From assembly GCA_017466455.1 (NCBI GenBank), contig JAFTUD010000010.1, positions 62,001-126,000 on the forward strand: DNA of 64,000 nt, in the 5' to 3' direction. Below are positions 33,687 through 42,464 of this stretch, piece by piece (within the stretch, counting starts at the first letter, position 1; each line of letters starts with the position of its first letter). Under the pieces are notes generated by a model. It was given only the letters and a program-made list of their open reading frames with translations. It did no database searches and had not been told where the DNA came from. The DNA comes from Clostridia bacterium. Its GTDB lineage: Bacteria > Bacillota_A > Clostridia > Oscillospirales > CAG-272. The position numbers were made by a program, and so were the translations under genes.

Positions 33687-35660
33687 ATGAAAAATAAGCT
33701 GTTAAAGGGCATCGTGCTTCTTCTTGCGATGATTTTGTCGCTCCTTTGCTTCGCATCCTGCGACGGTGACGAGGATGAGATAGATAAAACTGTAAGAAAG
33801 CTTGAAATCGACTATGATTTAACCTACTGCGGAATATCCTTAAAGGATCTTAGCCCGCTTTTTGATGAGCAAAAGACATCAGACCCGTTTGATGTAAACG
33901 CACTCGTTCCGTCAAGCTATCTGTTGCCGTTTGACTACGATAATGACGGTGATATTGATGACACGGACTATAACTCCAAGTTTGAAATCACCGTAAACCT
34001 TGAAACTAAAAAGCATATTGACAGCGTGTATCTCTACTATAAAGGAAGCGGACAGGTTATGCAAATTGACGCAGGCACTCCGTTCAAGTATGAGTTCACA
34101 ACAACAAGCACCACAAGCGCACAGGGCTGGACAAGGGTTGATATAAATTACGATACACAGTATTTGAATTTCACCTTTAAAAACAAGTCAGCCGAGCCAC
34201 CGTATGAAATTCTCGTGTATGGCTACGACCTTGGCGAAAAGCCGAAGGAAATCACCGAAAAGCACACTCCAAAGACAATGGGATATATACTCGGTATGAA
34301 CGGACATAGCAATGCCGACAAGTCCTTTAATGTTGAGTGTGTCGGTTATTTCAGAGATTATAAGACATGGACCTACGCATATAGCAAAAGCGCATATCCG
34401 CAGGCAGGCACTAACTTTGTCGGCGACTATGCTACAAAGATGAACGCGCTTTATAAGGCGCTTAAGGGCAAAAACACCGAGTGCGTTCCGTGCTTTATGT
34501 TTGATTTGGGCGCTGCATCACCCGTGCTTGACGGCGCTTCAAAGAATGACCCAAGCTCGTATGTAATGTATGCGGAATTTGTTCATCAATACACGCTTAA
34601 ATACGGAAACAACCCTGCAAATACCGTTGATAAGGTAAAGCTTCTTGTTGGAAAGGCTTCGGTAAACAGCGATCTTGTCAAGTGGATTGAGCTTGGAAAC
34701 GAGCCGAATGGAGAGGACTCCAAGGGCTTCACTCCCTATCAGCTCGCAGCCCTTCAATCCGCCGCGTATGACGGACACTGTGGCACTATAACCTCTGAAA
34801 GCGGTAGCGGAGTCGGCGTTGTAACCGCTGACCCTAATGTAAAGGTCGCAATGGCAGGACTTGCAGGTATTCAAAACCGCTATATCAAGGCGATGTGCTT
34901 CTGGCTTGAGCATAACAGAGCTGATGGAACGCTCGGAATAGACGCCTTTAATGTTCATACATATTGCAGAAAAACTATTGAATATAACGGATTTTCCATT
35001 GAGGTAGGTGTTTCCCCTGAGGAGGGCAACCTCGCAGGCGCGCTTGCCGATATCGTTGAATTCAGAGATAAATATTACCCCGATAAGGAGGTTTGGCTCA
35101 CCGAGTTCGGTTGGGATACAAACCAAAGCTATAAGACCGAGGGCTCATCGCACGCCTACGGACCGTATACAGGCAGACAGGTGCAGGCGATGTGGCTTGT
35201 TCGCTCATACTTCATTCTTGCATCAATCGGTGTTGACCGCGGTGCTATGTATATGTGCCGTGATGTAGGCGATGAGGAAACATCGGTTGGTAAATATGGA
35301 ACAAGTGGCGTTATAACAAGCAACGGACTTACTAAAAAGGATTCATATTACTACCTCTATACCCTGAAAAGCACAATGTCCGATATGTACTTCGTTGAAA
35401 TCGTGGATTCGGGTAATGAGGAGGTATGGATATACAAATTTGAGAATGGACAAGGCAAGACCTGCTATGCAGTATGGTGCCCGACCGCTGACGATGTAAG
35501 AGTCGATAATTACTCCCTAAGCATAGGAAATGCGACAAAGGCAACCCTTACTGAAATGGCACACGGACAAACTGCGGGCGTGTCAAGCGACCTTGCTATT
35601 GCAAACGGTAATGTTAGCGTAAATGTAAGCGAATGTCCTATTCTCGTATTTGCTGAGTAA
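33687..35660 (+). CDS. Clan GH-A-like glycoside hydrolase, lipoprotein
   Basis: The signal peptide ends in lipobox CFASC (about residue 26). Residues about 60-190 form a beta-sandwich resembling F5/8-type carbohydrate-binding domains. The rest resembles a TIM-barrel hydrolase: WIELGNEPNGED carries a candidate acid/base (Glu339) after the Asn typical of clan GH-A, and VWLTEFGWDTNQS carries a candidate nucleophile (Glu473). I cannot assign a numbered family or substrate. The next gene and the one at 37995-40484 are paralogues. The ATG has GGAGG seven bases upstream and a strong promoter. The protein probably degrades a polysaccharide at the cell surface. Confidence 0.75.
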   Translation: MKNKLLKGIVLLLAMILSLLCFASCDGDEDEIDKTVRKLEIDYDLTYCGISLKDLSPLFDEQKTSDPFDVNALVPSSYLLPFDYDNDGDIDDTDYNSKFEITVNLETKKHIDSVYLYYKGSGQVMQIDAGTPFKYEFTTTSTTSAQGWTRVDINYDTQYLNFTFKNKSAEPPYEILVYGYDLGEKPKEITEKHTPKTMGYILGMNGHSNADKSFNVECVGYFRDYKTWTYAYSKSAYPQAGTNFVGDYATKMNALYKALKGKNTECVPCFMFDLGAASPVLDGASKNDPSSYVMYAEFVHQYTLKYGNNPANTVDKVKLLVGKASVNSDLVKWIELGNEPNGEDSKGFTPYQLAALQSAAYDGHCGTITSESGSGVGVVTADPNVKVAMAGLAGIQNRYIKAMCFWLEHNRADGTLGIDAFNVHTYCRKTIEYNGFSIEVGVSPEEGNLAGALADIVEFRDKYYPDKEVWLTEFGWDTNQSYKTEGSSHAYGPYTGRQVQAMWLVRSYFILASIGVDRGAMYMCRDVGDEETSVGKYGTSGVITSNGLTKKDSYYYLYTLKSTMSDMYFVEIVDSGNEEVWIYKFENGQGKTCYAVWCPTADDVRVDNYSLSIGNATKATLTEMAHGQTAGVSSDLAIANGNVSVNVSECPILVFAE

Positions 35661-35695
35661 CTCAAAAATAGGTAAAAATTCAAGGAGAACTTAAA

Positions 35696-37660
35696 ATGAG
35701 TAACAAACCACAAAAAATCCGTATCACACCCGAAATGATTATCAATGATATGGGTATTGAAAGGGTGTCTAACTTCTTTTGCGAGTTTGACACAGACGGC
35801 GACCCTCTATATGGCGTTGAGGGACAAAAGCCACAGGTGCATCCAAGACACGACCATTGGTGGGTAGGACAAACAGACCTTTCCTTCACAGTTGAGCTTG
35901 GCGCACTCTATCAAATCACTGATATGTATATCTATAACGATTACGATGAATACAAGCCCGAAAAGGATAAGGCTGACTACGGTGTTCGTAAGGTTAGAGT
36001 CAGAATGGGTACACCGTTCTCATGGGAATACGATGAGGAGCTTGCCCCGGGGGTAAGAGAGTGGACCGGCTTTAAGACCGAGTATAAAACCGAATATATC
36101 AACTTCACATTTAATAATAACCAAGCGCCAAGCGAGATTATCATCTACGGCTATGAAATAGAACCAAGCGCAAATATCATTCCCGAGCGCAAGGAGCATA
36201 AATTCAGCGACCTTAGCGAGTTCGTTGGAATGAACGCGTTCGTAAACGACGGCGATGATGTTCTAAGGGCAGTAAGCTACATTCGTGAATACCACCCATG
36301 GCTTTGGAGCTGTACTCCCGACGGAGAAAATACAAAAATCGCATTTAGCCCAAGCTTCGCAGGACCGTGGGACTTTGATGAGTTCTATCGTAAGACGCAT
36401 GAGTTCGGCATTGATGTTTGCCCTACCATCTCAACACATTCAAAGAGATGCCCTAAGGACCACACCGCCGACTCCACCGACCCTAAGAACTATATGAGCT
36501 ACGCAACAATGCTTTTCCAATTCGTTGCAAGATACGGAAGCAATAAAAACATTGACCCAAGCCTTATTCAGGTTGCCGAGGGACAAGAGGTTAAGATAGG
36601 TCTTGGCTACCTAAAGAGCGTAGAGCCTCTTAATGAGCCTGACGGAACATGGCTCGGAAGGGACCCGTACTTCTCACCCTTTGAGCTTGCCGCATTCCTT
36701 AGTATGTGCTATGACGGACACTGCGGAATGTATAAAAATGTCGGCGTAAAGCAGGCTGACCCCAACTTCAAAATGTCAATGTCGGGCGGAGCAGGACTTA
36801 ACTCTAACTATATTAAAACAATGGCATTTTGGTGCAAGTATAATCGTAAGGACCAAAGACTTCCATTTGATGTGCTAAACGCTCACTGCTACTGCGGTAA
36901 GAAGTTTGAGGAGTCGGGCATGTCCAAGCTCGTTGATGTCAATATTGAGGACCGTGGCGACCAAGGTCAAACAGTATGGATGGGCGTTTCCCCCGAAGAG
37001 GGCGACATCGTTGGAAGATTTGACGCAATTCGTGACTTCCGCGACAGATATTTCCCCGAGATGGAAATTTGGCTCACCGAGTTCGGCTGGGATACAAACC
37101 AAAGCTGGAAGACCTCAACAGCAGCTCACGCATATGCTAACTTCACAGGCAGACAGGTGCAGGGCATTTGGCTCGTTCGTGAATACCTTCTTCTCAGCTC
37201 AATCGGCGTTGAAAAGGCAGCAATGTATATGTCCCGTGACTGCGGTCCCGAGGAAACAGCGGTTGGAAAATACGGCTCAAGCGGTCTTATCAGATTCCCG
37301 ATTGAAATCAATCCTACAAATGTAATTCAAGGAAATAAGAAGGACTCCTTCTATTATATCTATACTCTTAAAGAGGTTCTTAAAAATACTCGCTTTGATT
37401 GCGAAATTGAAGCACCTAATAAGAATGTTAAGATATTCAAGTATGTAACAAAGGAAGGAAAGCCAACCTACGCAGTATGGTGCACAACTGCCGAGGGTCT
37501 TACCGTTCCCGGTATGAAGCTCAATGTTGAAGATGGCGAATATACCCTTGTAGAGCTTGAAAACGAAAGGTATAACGGCAAGCGTAGCGACCTTGAGTGC
37601 GAAAACGGCGTAGTTTATGTAAATGTAAGCGAGAGCCCAATCTTCGTAGTTCAAAAGTGA
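35696..37660 (+). CDS. Clan GH-A-like glycoside hydrolase paralogue without a signal peptide
   Basis: It lies 35 bp downstream of its lipoprotein paralogue and is probably co-transcribed. The N-terminus (NKPQKIRITPEMIINDMGI) is hydrophilic, so the enzyme should stay in the cytosol. The beta-sandwich (about residues 55-165) and barrel are kept, with LKSVEPLNEPDG (Glu314) and IWLTEFGWDTNQSW (Glu462) as candidate catalytic pair. Upstream copies have GNEP where this one has LNEP. The pairing suggests that oligosaccharides released outside are imported and cut inside, which is inference; no sugar transporter is adjacent. Confidence 0.75.
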   Translation: MSNKPQKIRITPEMIINDMGIERVSNFFCEFDTDGDPLYGVEGQKPQVHPRHDHWWVGQTDLSFTVELGALYQITDMYIYNDYDEYKPEKDKADYGVRKVRVRMGTPFSWEYDEELAPGVREWTGFKTEYKTEYINFTFNNNQAPSEIIIYGYEIEPSANIIPERKEHKFSDLSEFVGMNAFVNDGDDVLRAVSYIREYHPWLWSCTPDGENTKIAFSPSFAGPWDFDEFYRKTHEFGIDVCPTISTHSKRCPKDHTADSTDPKNYMSYATMLFQFVARYGSNKNIDPSLIQVAEGQEVKIGLGYLKSVEPLNEPDGTWLGRDPYFSPFELAAFLSMCYDGHCGMYKNVGVKQADPNFKMSMSGGAGLNSNYIKTMAFWCKYNRKDQRLPFDVLNAHCYCGKKFEESGMSKLVDVNIEDRGDQGQTVWMGVSPEEGDIVGRFDAIRDFRDRYFPEMEIWLTEFGWDTNQSWKTSTAAHAYANFTGRQVQGIWLVREYLLLSSIGVEKAAMYMSRDCGPEETAVGKYGSSGLIRFPIEINPTNVIQGNKKDSFYYIYTLKEVLKNTRFDCEIEAPNKNVKIFKYVTKEGKPTYAVWCTTAEGLTVPGMKLNVEDGEYTLVELENERYNGKRSDLECENGVVYVNVSESPIFVVQK

Positions 37661-37740
37661 AGAAATGCTGTAACGGCACAGACCGAAACAGACAAATTTC
37701 GCTCGTAACGAGAACCTGAAAAACTCAACAAATAAACAAA

Positions 37741-37768
37741 AACGACACGATTTTTTCGTGTCGTTTTT
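37741..37768 (+). terminator. Terminator of the two-gene hydrolase operon
   Basis: ACGACACGA/TCGTGTCGT stem with a T5 loop and a following T run. The same hairpin sequence with one change is present at the start of repeat copy C (near 22880), so it may belong to the repeat family. Confidence 0.75.
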
Positions 37769-37774
37769 GCTTGA

Positions 37775-37950
37775 TATAAATTTCGGTAAGAGAAGAATGT
37801 TTAGAGCAAGAGAAGACTGCTTCGTGGCGAATGGAAATAATTCATACTAAACAAAAGCGGAAATTGGTTGGCGGTCCGCACCGCCTGCTTCGGGGTGTGT
37901 GGAACAAATTCGTACCGCACGATGTCGGCTTTTGCCTGCTGAGGCTCTCA
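37775..37950 (+). repeat. Dispersed repeat copy E
   Basis: It starts with TTTCGGTAAGAGAAGAATG (also in copy C) and has two GC-rich modules (GACTGCTTCGTGGCGAATGG... and CTGCTTCGGGGTGTGTGG...CGCACGATGTCGGC), a GGCGGTCCGCACCGCC hairpin shared with copy D, and GCTGAGGCTCTCAGC. Heptamers and the GCATGCGACC module are missing. The gene-free stretch 37661-37994 is made of this copy plus two terminators. Confidence 0.75.
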
Positions 37951-37954
37951 GCAA

Positions 37955-37982
37955 AAATCGGCATCCGAGGATGCCGATTTTA
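37955..37982 (-). terminator. Terminator of the third hydrolase gene
   Basis: A perfect 12-bp stem AAATCGGCATCC/GGATGCCGATTT, with T-rich tail on the minus strand, 12 bp after the stop at 37995. Confidence 0.85.
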
Positions 37983-37994
37983 TGTATTAGTTAA

Positions 37995-40484
37995 TTAGTC
38001 CATAACTACATATACAGGGTTTTCGGAAACATTGATCTTAACCTTTCCGCCGGTAACAGTAAGGTCAGAGGATACGCCGTCGATGTCCTCATCAACTGCC
38101 TCAATAAGAGTAGCGCTTGTTCCGTTTACTGCAAGCTCAAAGTTTGCAACCTTTGTTCCGTCCTGTGTTGGGCACCAAACAGCGTAAGCAATCTTGCCAT
38201 CTGCATTCTTGTACTCGTATACCCAAACATCGTCACGACCTGTATTGATCTCTCTTTGGAATGTGTAATCGCCAAGAGTGTTCTTAAGTGTGTAGATGTA
38301 GTAGTAGGAATCCTTGTAGTATTCCTTACCGTCCTCAAATCCAACAACTCCGCATGTACCGTACTTACCAACTGCATATCTGTCATCAGATACATCCTCG
38401 CACATGTACATTGTAGCCTTGTCAATTCCGCAGGATGAGAAGAGGAGATATGCACGAACAAGCCACATAGCCTGAACCTGATGGTTTGTATACTCGCCGT
38501 AAGCGTGAGCTGATGTCATTGTTTCATAGCTTTGGTTTGTATCCCAACCGAACTCAGTGAGCCAAACCTCTTTATCAGGATAATACTTATCTCTGAATTC
38601 AATAAGTCCCGACATAGCATCAACCATGTTGTAGTATTCGGGAGATACACCAACCTGAATGTACTCGCCATTCATTGCGAAGGTGTTAGAGAAGTAGCAG
38701 TGAACATTGAATGCGTCCATAGCGATTGAACCGTCGCTACGGTTAGCCTTAAGCCAGTAGCACATGCTTGATACATATCTACCGCCGATACCTGCAAGAC
38801 CTGCCATTGCAACCTTCATGTTGGGGTCGCCGTTTATAGCGCCAAGGTGATAGCCTGAATCAGTCTTAGAAGAAACCATTGTCTTTTCATGTCCGTCATA
38901 AGCGGCTGACTGAAGTGCAGCAAGCTGATACGGAACCATTCCGAGCTGGTCCTCACCGTTAGGCTCGTTACCGAACTCAAGCCACTTAACTGTTCCCGCA
39001 CCCGCAGAGTTTGTAGCAGTTGCAGTATGCGCTCTTAGAACGCTAAGAACATCAGTAGATGTATTTGTACCATAGCGCGCTGAGTAAGCGAACATATGGT
39101 CAGCATAGATGTAGTAAACATCGGGATTGAACTTTTCAAAATATCCAACTGCTGGATAGTTGCCGTCTTCCTTTACAGGCAAGCCGTTGTCGTCAACCTT
39201 TCTTGCTACCTCGTAGTTAGGCCACTGGAAGCAAGGGATAACGAGAATTCCGGCGCTTGAGTATTCCTTGTACTTAGCGTCAAAGTTACCCATTGTACCG
39301 TTAAAGATGTTAGACTTACCGGGGTAAGATCTGTCGTTGTATGACCAACCGAAGTTGTGGTACTCACGCATTACGGTTGTGCAAAGGATTGACTTTGTAG
39401 GAGTGTTACCACCACCGATAGCAACAAATCCGCACATACCCATCATTTCGCCCATGGTAGGAAGCTCGCGTCTTTCGGTAGCGATAGGATCGCCCTCACC
39501 GCTTTGATAACCGAATACAGCAATCTCGTTAGGAGCCTTGCCGTCGTTGAATACTACCTGAACATATCTTGCCTCGGCATCAACCTCAACGGTATTCCAG
39601 TTCTTGTTAAGTCTGTTTGAGCCGTCGCTTGAAAATTCATAGTAGCCGTCCCACTCGCTGTTTTCGGCATTGAAGTTAACCTCATCCTTAGCCCATCTGA
39701 TGGTTACAGTGTACTCCTCGGGAACATCCTTATAGTGGATCTTAACCTTTGTAACCTGATGCATGTACTCAAGGTCAACGATAGGGTAGAGAAGCATTCC
39801 AACCTTACCGTTCTTGTTGTTCTCACCGTCAGGGTTGAGTGTTCCATCGTTGTTCTTTTCGGGATTGTAGAGAACACCGATATTTGTTTCAGGGAAGTAG
39901 AATGGATTGTCAAGCTCTGCCTGCTCATCAAAGAGCTTGGAGAAATCTCTTAGAGATTCGCCGTGGTAAACATTGAAAATCGAGCCTGTATAATCAATAG
40001 GAATAGGAAGGTCGCCACCTGCGCGAACAGAGTGAACAAGACCGCTTAAATTGCCCTTAGTCGATCTTACGGCAATGTAGTAAGCATCGTCAAGTGAAGC
40101 TACGATGTCCTTAATCTCGGCAGTAATTTCTCTTGTACCGCTGATCTTAACATTTGTAGCCTTAGTAGCCTGCTCAAAGTTCTCTGCGGTAATAGGATTC
40201 TCGCTATATCTGATATCATAGCTAAGACCGCTAACATATACATTGAACTTAACAGTTACTGAGCTTGAGCCGATTTCCGAAACTCTAAGGTAGTAAATGT
40301 TGTCAATAGCAGTTGATGAGGCTGACGGAAGGTTGCCACCACCGCTTTCGCTTTCTCCGCCCGAGCTCTCGCCCTCGGAGCTTTCTGTGTCGTCACCGGG
40401 GCCCTCGCATGAGCACGATGCCATAAACAGGCATGAGAGTGCAAGAAGCATTGCGAGAACGACTAACAAAATCTTCTTTTTCAT
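37995..40484 (-). CDS. Clan GH-A-like glycoside hydrolase lipoprotein with extra N-terminal domain
   Basis: This is the 829-residue third paralogue. The lipobox is LFMASC, followed by a Ser/Gly/Glu linker (about residues 28-50) and a fibronectin type III-like domain (about 55-150, SSSVTVKFNVYVSG). Then come the F5/8-like sandwich (about 165-325) and the barrel with WLEFGNEPNGED (Glu507) and VWLTEFGWDTNQS (Glu644). It is convergent to the other two, so not one operon. Its promoter has TTGACA-17-TAATAT and the TTGTGCA palindrome shared with BspA-like genes, suggesting common control of surface proteins. The substrate is unknown. Confidence 0.78.
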   Translation of the reverse strand: MKKKILLVVLAMLLALSCLFMASCSCEGPGDDTESSEGESSGGESESGGGNLPSASSTAIDNIYYLRVSEIGSSSVTVKFNVYVSGLSYDIRYSENPITAENFEQATKATNVKISGTREITAEIKDIVASLDDAYYIAVRSTKGNLSGLVHSVRAGGDLPIPIDYTGSIFNVYHGESLRDFSKLFDEQAELDNPFYFPETNIGVLYNPEKNNDGTLNPDGENNKNGKVGMLLYPIVDLEYMHQVTKVKIHYKDVPEEYTVTIRWAKDEVNFNAENSEWDGYYEFSSDGSNRLNKNWNTVEVDAEARYVQVVFNDGKAPNEIAVFGYQSGEGDPIATERRELPTMGEMMGMCGFVAIGGGNTPTKSILCTTVMREYHNFGWSYNDRSYPGKSNIFNGTMGNFDAKYKEYSSAGILVIPCFQWPNYEVARKVDDNGLPVKEDGNYPAVGYFEKFNPDVYYIYADHMFAYSARYGTNTSTDVLSVLRAHTATATNSAGAGTVKWLEFGNEPNGEDQLGMVPYQLAALQSAAYDGHEKTMVSSKTDSGYHLGAINGDPNMKVAMAGLAGIGGRYVSSMCYWLKANRSDGSIAMDAFNVHCYFSNTFAMNGEYIQVGVSPEYYNMVDAMSGLIEFRDKYYPDKEVWLTEFGWDTNQSYETMTSAHAYGEYTNHQVQAMWLVRAYLLFSSCGIDKATMYMCEDVSDDRYAVGKYGTCGVVGFEDGKEYYKDSYYYIYTLKNTLGDYTFQREINTGRDDVWVYEYKNADGKIAYAVWCPTQDGTKVANFELAVNGTSATLIEAVDEDIDGVSSDLTVTGGKVKINVSENPVYVVMD

Positions 40485-40543
40485 TGTGTTCCTCCAAATG
40501 GAAATTTTTTAAAGCGTAGTAATTGCTTATTATTACATTATAT

Positions 40544-40637
40544 ATATTACACCATTTGAAGACATTTGTCAAGGCAATTTTAAACAAAATCACATTGAAT
40601 TTGTAAATAATTATTCTGTATTTGTGCAACTTGCACA
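40544..40637 (-). promoter_or_regulatory. Promoter and upstream palindrome of the third hydrolase gene
   Basis: Minus strand TTGACA (40572-40567), 17 bp, TAATAT (40549-40544). TGTGCAACTTGCACA at 40623-40637 is a perfect palindrome 50 bp upstream of the -35 box and matches the one before the BspA-like gene at 22698. Confidence 0.7.
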
Positions 40638-40705
40638 TAAAATCACGGCTGTTTTTGGGCAAGATGTCAATTCAATCCTTTTTATGCCTTTGAAAAAACA
40701 TCGTT

Positions 40706-41257
40706 TCATTCTACCTCGTTATCAATCGGCGGAGAGTAAAGCGAGTCAAAGCAGTCAATTTGATATCTTGTGTCATACCTCACCCCGATTATGTGAATTA
40801 GTCTGAGATTTGCGTAATCATACTCCGAAAGTGGCTTATCAAGCGCATCGTTTGAGTTGGCGCAAATATAAATCTCACCGTCGCGGATTTCGCTTATTAT
40901 GATTGTATGGTAAAAATCGCCCTCATCATTTTGAAGCTGAATAATGTCACCAATTTGCGCCCTCTCAAGCGGAGCCTCAACCCCAAACGGACCGACATCG
41001 GTGTTTTGAGTCATAAAATTGTAAAAGAAGTCAACCCCCGTCCATGAGGCGCTCCTTCTATTAGTGGAAAGATAATACCAACCGTAAATAGGCGTGTAAT
41101 TCATAACACAGCTTCCCGCTAACACACATTGAGAAACAAAATTTGTGCAATTTCCGCCAATCCCCGCAAAAGAGAAGAAAAGCGGATTTCTCACAAGCGC
41201 GTATTTTCGTGCATAAAGCACCGCCCTCTCTCGCTCGTAGCCCTTTTCAAGAATCAT
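40706..41257 (-). CDS. Amidase_6-type putative cysteine amidase, no signal peptide
   Basis: The 183-residue protein matches the Amidase_6 (putative amidase domain) pattern found in Firmicute wall- or spore-related proteins. Motifs: YARKYALVRNP near the N-terminus, GIGGNCTNFVSQCVLAG with the presumed nucleophile Cys, WTGVDFFYNFM, and GDFYHTIIIS with the presumed His. Most relatives are secreted; here the N-terminus MILEKGYERERAVLY is charged and no export signal is seen, so it may act in the cytosol, for example in a spore mother cell, or a leader was lost. Repeat copy F begins about 45 bp upstream of the start. Confidence 0.82.
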   Translation of the reverse strand: MILEKGYERERAVLYARKYALVRNPLFFSFAGIGGNCTNFVSQCVLAGSCVMNYTPIYGWYYLSTNRRSASWTGVDFFYNFMTQNTDVGPFGVEAPLERAQIGDIIQLQNDEGDFYHTIIISEIRDGEIYICANSNDALDKPLSEYDYANLRLIHIIGVRYDTRYQIDCFDSLYSPPIDNEVE

Positions 41258-41300
41258 ATTTTCACCCCCATAATAATATTCTATGACTGAACGCCATTAT

Positions 41301-41520
41301 TGCTAACGCAAATTCTTCATTCCAAACTCCGCACTCCGAACTCCGAATTCCGAACTCCGAATTCCGAACTCCGAATTCCGAATTTGCGTTAGCACCATTC
41401 CGCATTGCGACTCCCTACGGTCGCGTGCATGGCTACCACCATCCAATCACACTTCGCCAAGGCTCGTGTTCTTGGGGTGTTCGCTCATCCGCACTCCGCA
41501 TTTGCGTTAGCACTATTCCG
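41301..41520 (-). repeat. Dispersed repeat copy F with heptamer array in a hairpin
   Basis: Perfect 15-bp arms TGCTAACGCAAATTC (41301-41315) and GAATTTGCGTTAGCA (41380-41394) enclose tandem heptamers CTCCGAA/TTCCGAA; the 14-bp pair CTCCGAATTCCGAA is repeated three times exactly at 41341-41382. Then, reading in plus coordinates, follow CGCATTGCGACTCCCTACGG, TCGCGTGCATGGCTACCACC, CACTTCGCCAAGGCTCGTG and a second TTTGCGTTAGCA. It ends next to the ribosome site of the PiT gene. Confidence 0.88.
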
Positions 41521-41540
41521 CCTCGGTAGAAAGGAGTCTT

Positions 41541-42461
41541 ATGATTTTTCCGATTTTATTGCTTTGCGCTCTTACATTTCTAAACGGATTTACCGATGCG
41601 CCAAATTCTATCGCAACCGCAGTCGCAACAAATGCCCTTAGCATGAAAAGAGCGTGCGTGCTGTCCGCCGTTTGCAACCTTGCGGGGCTGTGCATGAGCC
41701 TCTTTATCGGCATGCCGATAGCAAGAGCAATTTTTGAGGTGGCAGACCTTACAAGTGACCCTGTGCCCGCAGTCAGCGCATCTCTTTTAGCGGTGATAAG
41801 CGTGTCAATCCTTGCGTGGATTTTCGCAATGCCCTCAAGCGAAAGCCACGCGCTTGTCGCCTCAATAGCAGGAGTAAGCCTTGCGGTAACGGGCAAAATC
41901 AACCTTATCCCCTTCGTTAAAATCATAGTGTATATGCTCCTGTCATGCCTCTTGTCCGCCCTCGCCTCATATGTCATTTTAAAGGCGATTAGAAAAAAGC
42001 GCCTTCCGTATAAGCGCCTTCAAATCCTCGCTTGCTCCGCCACCTCACTTGCCCACGGGGCACAGGACGGACAAAAGCTCGTTGGAGTTATGCTTTTTCT
42101 TGTCGGTAGCGGACAAAGGCAAACGCTTCAGGCATGCGTATGCGTCGCCTTTTTCCTCTTTGTCGGCACAGTTGCAGGCGGTGGAAAAATTACGGAAATG
42201 ATGGGAAACGGAATTTGCCGTCTGAATGAAAAAAGCGCCCTTGCAAGCGATACATGTGCCACTCTGTGTTTGATTTTATGCTCAATTTTCGGCTTCGCGG
42301 TAAGCACAAGCAATGTAAAAGCCTGCTCCATTTTAGGAGCAGGCTTAGCTGATGGTGTAATTGTGAATTATAAATCCGTTGCGAAAATAGCTCTTGTCGC
42401 GCTTGCGACCGTGCCGGCATCAATTCTGCTGAGCGTGCTTTATTTCCGCCTTTTCAGCTGA
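41541..42461 (+). CDS. PiT family inorganic phosphate transporter
   Basis: An integral membrane protein of 306 residues with about ten hydrophobic segments. The two inverted PiT signature loops are present in slightly altered form: LNGFTDAPNSIATAV near the N-terminus and SLAHGAQDGQKLVGVML near residue 170. It probably imports metal-phosphate using the ion gradient. AAAGGAG lies six bases before the ATG, immediately after repeat copy F. It converges with the pseudouridine synthase gene (3-bp gap), and no intergenic terminator separates them. Confidence 0.88.
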   Translation: MIFPILLLCALTFLNGFTDAPNSIATAVATNALSMKRACVLSAVCNLAGLCMSLFIGMPIARAIFEVADLTSDPVPAVSASLLAVISVSILAWIFAMPSSESHALVASIAGVSLAVTGKINLIPFVKIIVYMLLSCLLSALASYVILKAIRKKRLPYKRLQILACSATSLAHGAQDGQKLVGVMLFLVGSGQRQTLQACVCVAFFLFVGTVAGGGKITEMMGNGICRLNEKSALASDTCATLCLILCSIFGFAVSTSNVKACSILGAGLADGVIVNYKSVAKIALVALATVPASILLSVLYFRLFS

Positions 42462-42464
42462 AAA

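Noticed and set aside
42318..42346. Terminator-like hairpin GCCTGCTCC/GGAGCAGGC
   Set aside because: It lies inside the PiT coding region with no T run after it and is explained by the coding sequence.
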